From an uncultured Oscillospiraceae bacterium (GTDB taxonomy: Bacteria > Bacillota > Clostridia > Oscillospirales > Ruminococcaceae), in contig CAKSEO010000012.1 in NCBI GenBank assembly GCA_934446565.1, positions 1-60,258 of the forward strand: a stretch of 60,258 nucleotides of DNA. The letters run 5' to 3'. The translations under genes were made by a program, and so were the position numbers. Below, piece after piece: positions 58,329 through 60,258 of this stretch. The notes under the pieces were generated by a model, which searched no databases, had not been told where the DNA came from, and was given only the letters and a program-made list of their open reading frames with translations. How positions within the stretch are numbered: the first letter of the stretch is position 1; every line of letters begins with the position of its first letter.

Positions 58329-59231
58329 TTGGACTATTCCAGACTAATTTCCGCATGCCGCGAAAACTCTGTCCGCTATGAGGAAAACGCGGTGCTCGCG
58401 CCCTACACCTCAATGAAGATAGGCGGAGCATGCGACCTGCTCATAAAAACGCACGACGAAAAACAGCTGCTGACCGCACTGAAAGCCTGTCGCGAAAATA
58501 ATATCCCTCACTTTATCCTCGGACGCGGGAGCAACCTGCTTGTAAGCTCCAGTGGCTACCGCGGAGCTGTCATCCTGCTCTCCTCCGAAAATCCACAGGT
58601 AACGGTCCGCGAGAATACCCTCACCGCATGGGCGGGTACACCGCTGCACGCGCTGTGTAACACCGCGCTGGAGCAATCCCTCACCGGGCTGGAATTCGCC
58701 TACGGTATCCCCGGCTCCCTCGGCGGAGCGCTCTACATGAACGCCGGAGCCTACGGCGGCGAAATGAAGAACGTTGTTACCTCCTGTCGCTACATCGGCG
58801 CGGATATTGAGATACACGAGATGTCCGCCGCTGATATGCAGCTTACCTACCGCCACAGTGTTTTCAGCGGCGGCGATATGGTGATAATCTCGGTGACGAT
58901 GGAGCTTGCACCAGGCGATAAAGCTGCGATAAAGTCCCGTATGGACGAGCTCATGCAGCGCCGCCGCGACAAACAGCCGCTTAATTACCCGAGCTGCGGC
59001 AGCACATTCAAGCGCCCGGAAGGCTACTTTGCAGCCGCGCTCATTGAGGAATGCGGACTGAAAGGACTGACGATAGGCGGCGCACAGGTCAGCGAAAAGC
59101 ACAGCGGTTTCGTGATAAACCGTGACCACGCTACATTCGAGGACGTTATGGCGGTCGTTGACGAGGTGAAACGCGTCGTCCTCGAAAAGAAGGGCGTGGA
59201 GCTTGAATGCGAAATGCTGATACTTCAGTGA
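58329..59231 (+). CDS. murB: UDP-N-acetylenolpyruvoylglucosamine reductase
   Basis: A 300-residue FAD enzyme that makes UDP-MurNAc for peptidoglycan. Seen: TSMKIGGACDLLI, GRGSNLLVSSSGYRG, GLEFAYGIPGSLGGALYMNAGAYGGEM, the catalytic Ser in NYPSCGSTFKRPEG and AALIEECGLKGLTIGGAQVSEKHSGFVIN. This is the type II (short) form. An ATG at 58269 overlaps the previous stop, but TTG at 58329 has GGAGG (58317-58321) 7 nt upstream and gives the family N terminus, so I choose it. It precedes rapZ. Confidence 0.95.
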   Translation: MDYSRLISACRENSVRYEENAVLAPYTSMKIGGACDLLIKTHDEKQLLTALKACRENNIPHFILGRGSNLLVSSSGYRGAVILLSSENPQVTVRENTLTAWAGTPLHALCNTALEQSLTGLEFAYGIPGSLGGALYMNAGAYGGEMKNVVTSCRYIGADIEIHEMSAADMQLTYRHSVFSGGDMVIISVTMELAPGDKAAIKSRMDELMQRRRDKQPLNYPSCGSTFKRPEGYFAAALIEECGLKGLTIGGAQVSEKHSGFVINRDHATFEDVMAVVDEVKRVVLEKKGVELECEMLILQ

Positions 59232-59268
59232 TGTCTGGCTTTCTCTTACCCGGAAAAGGAGTTTTCAA

Positions 59269-60126
59269 ATGGAATTTGTTATAGTGACCGGGCTTTCCGG
59301 CTCTGGTAAATCATCGGTTATGAAAGCGCTTGAGGATATCGGGTTCTTCTGCATCGACAACATGCCGCCGCAGCTGATACCGGATTTCGCCTCGATGTGC
59401 AACGACAACGCCGAGATAAGCAAGGTCGCGATAGTAACCGATATACGCGGTGGCGCGATGTTCTTCAAGCTTGAGGAGTGCATAACCAAGCTGCATATCC
59501 GCGGGATAGACGTCAAGGTGCTGTTTCTGGAAGCGTCCCGCGAGGTACTGATGAAACGCTACAAGGAGACTCGCCGCAAGCACCCGCTGGACGAGGTTTC
59601 CGGCGGCGACATCGGAAAGGCGATAGACGCGGAGGCAGAGCTTCTCAGCAAGATACGCCTGAACGCGGATTACATAATAGATTCCACCATGCTAAGCACC
59701 GGTCAGCTCAAGGAGCAGATAGCGGGGTTGTTTCTGGAGAAAGCCTCGGACGGAATGATAGTAAGCTGCATGTCGTTCGGATTCAAATACGGCTCTCCTC
59801 AGGAAGCTGACCTCGTGTTTGACGTGCGCTGCCTGCCGAATCCTTTCTACATTCCGGAGCTGAAGCACAAAACCGGGCTTGATAAGGAAGTGCAGGATTA
59901 CGTCATGAGCTTCCCGCAGTCGCAGGAGCTCCGGGACAAGCTGTTCGATCTGATATCGTTCCTGATACCACATTACGTCACCGAAGGCAAGAGCCGACTG
60001 GTGATTGCATTCGGCTGCACCGGTGGAAAGCATCGTAGCGTAACGTTTGCGGAGCTTACAGCGGCATACCTCAGGGAAAAGGGACTTAGAGTAAGAACAC
60101 TCCACCGCGACGCGGAAAAAAAGTGA
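59269..60126 (+). CDS. rapZ: RNase adapter RapZ / YvcJ-like P-loop protein
   Basis: A 285-residue nucleotide-binding protein. Seen: Walker A VTGLSGSGKSSVMKALED, GFFCIDNMPPQLIP, VLFLEASREVLMKRYKETRRKHPL, and the C-terminal signature FDVRCLPNPFYIPELKHKTG and FGCTGGKHRSVTFAE. In E. coli it guides RNase E to GlmZ; in Firmicutes (YvcJ) it hydrolyses GTP/ATP and sits before yvcK and whiA, which probably lie beyond the window. Ribosome binding site GGAAAAGGAGTTTTCAA. Confidence 0.95.
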   Translation: MEFVIVTGLSGSGKSSVMKALEDIGFFCIDNMPPQLIPDFASMCNDNAEISKVAIVTDIRGGAMFFKLEECITKLHIRGIDVKVLFLEASREVLMKRYKETRRKHPLDEVSGGDIGKAIDAEAELLSKIRLNADYIIDSTMLSTGQLKEQIAGLFLEKASDGMIVSCMSFGFKYGSPQEADLVFDVRCLPNPFYIPELKHKTGLDKEVQDYVMSFPQSQELRDKLFDLISFLIPHYVTEGKSRLVIAFGCTGGKHRSVTFAELTAAYLREKGLRVRTLHRDAEKK

Positions 60127-60132
60127 TATTAC

Positions 60133-60158
60133 AGCCGCCATACTAGTGTATGGCGGCT
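60133..60158. terminator. Palindrome after rapZ, possible terminator
   Basis: An 11-bp perfect stem AGCCGCCATAC/GTATGGCGGCT with loop TAGT, followed by CAGTTTGTTG. The weak T-run leaves termination uncertain. Nothing further is recognisable in 60159-60258, which ends in a GGACTAGTCC palindrome. Confidence 0.6.
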
Positions 60159-60258
60159 CAGTTTGTTGAAATTCGATGGTTAAAAACTATAATTTATGTT
60201 TGTTAGGAACATTGTAATTTGCATCACTAATTGGGAGAGTCAAGAGGGGGACTAGTCC

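Noticed and set aside
60159..60258. Start of another gene at the right edge
   Set aside because: No convincing start codon with ribosome binding site and no recognisable protein in the last 100 bases.

Overview
The window looks like a chromosomal segment of a Gram-positive, anaerobic, plant-polysaccharide-using gut or rumen Firmicute of the Ruminococcus/Oscillospiraceae type. The reasons are: many near-consensus sigma-A promoters (TTGACA-17-TATAAT); strong AGGAGG ribosome binding sites with frequent GTG/TTG starts; the sporulation operon spoIIAA-spoIIAB-sigF plus spoIIR; an electron-bifurcating NfnAB pair; NPxTG-type surface proteins; carbohydrate-active enzymes (GH31, GH3, CE2-like, sialate O-acetylesterase, CotH); and the low-GC-type order hprK-glk-murB-rapZ. 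GC content looks to be in the mid-50s by eye. No rRNA, tRNA, CRISPR, transposase or phage gene was seen. I place 59 coding genes, one of them (a 35-residue membrane peptide) very short.

Layout. 1-1.2 kb: end of a GH31 alpha-xylosidase. 1.2-8.1 kb (minus): one long operon, sialate O-acetylesterase, DUF896, short-chain dehydrogenase, thioesterase, CotH, micro-protein, DUF624 and a membrane protein. 8.2-18.7 kb (minus): pyrimidine operon pyrR-pyrC-pyrF-carA-carB-(membrane protein)-pyrK-pyrD-ruvX, led by a consensus promoter and an attenuator-type terminator; pyrB and pyrE are absent. 18.8-24.7 kb (plus): sirtuin, zinc-ribbon protein, TPM protein, rhomboid protease, nfnAB. 24.7-25.05 kb: an exceptional cluster of perfect hairpins. 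25-28.8 kb (minus): CE2-like esterase, then rpmG-secE-nusG-rplK-rplA. 28.9-33.9 kb: ispF, GH3, metallo-hydrolase, and cysK with an Rrf2-like operator and a MITE in its leader. 34-38.5 kb: two surface proteins, a membrane protein plus GT2 pair, a YczE-like protein. 38.6-41.5 kb: polar amino acid ABC transporter whose binding-protein/permease fusion has circularly permuted, duplicated binding domains. 41.6-46 kb: AraC regulator divergent from two paralogous solute-binding lipoproteins. 46-50 kb: marR-citrate synthase operon and a diguanylate cyclase. 50-53 kb: spoIIA operon, HD protein, spoIIR. 53-55.7 kb: two paralogous lipoproteins of unknown function. 55.9-60.1 kb: hprK, glucokinase, a small protein, murB, rapZ.

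How it fits together: the glycoside hydrolases, esterases, solute-binding lipoproteins, glucokinase and HPr kinase describe sugar uptake and catabolite control; NfnAB, citrate synthase and CysK describe redox balance and amino acid synthesis; the spoIIA/spoIIR block describes forespore sigma-F activation and signalling to sigma-E.

The most unusual items are the permuted tandem binding protein fused to a permease (39357-41537), the hairpin cluster at 24677-25054, the AATTCGGAATT-bordered repeat family that twice supplies a neighbouring gene's stop codon, and a 27-nt block shared in opposite orientation 41 kb apart. All coordinates and motifs were read by eye; family names rest on recognised motifs, not on database searches.
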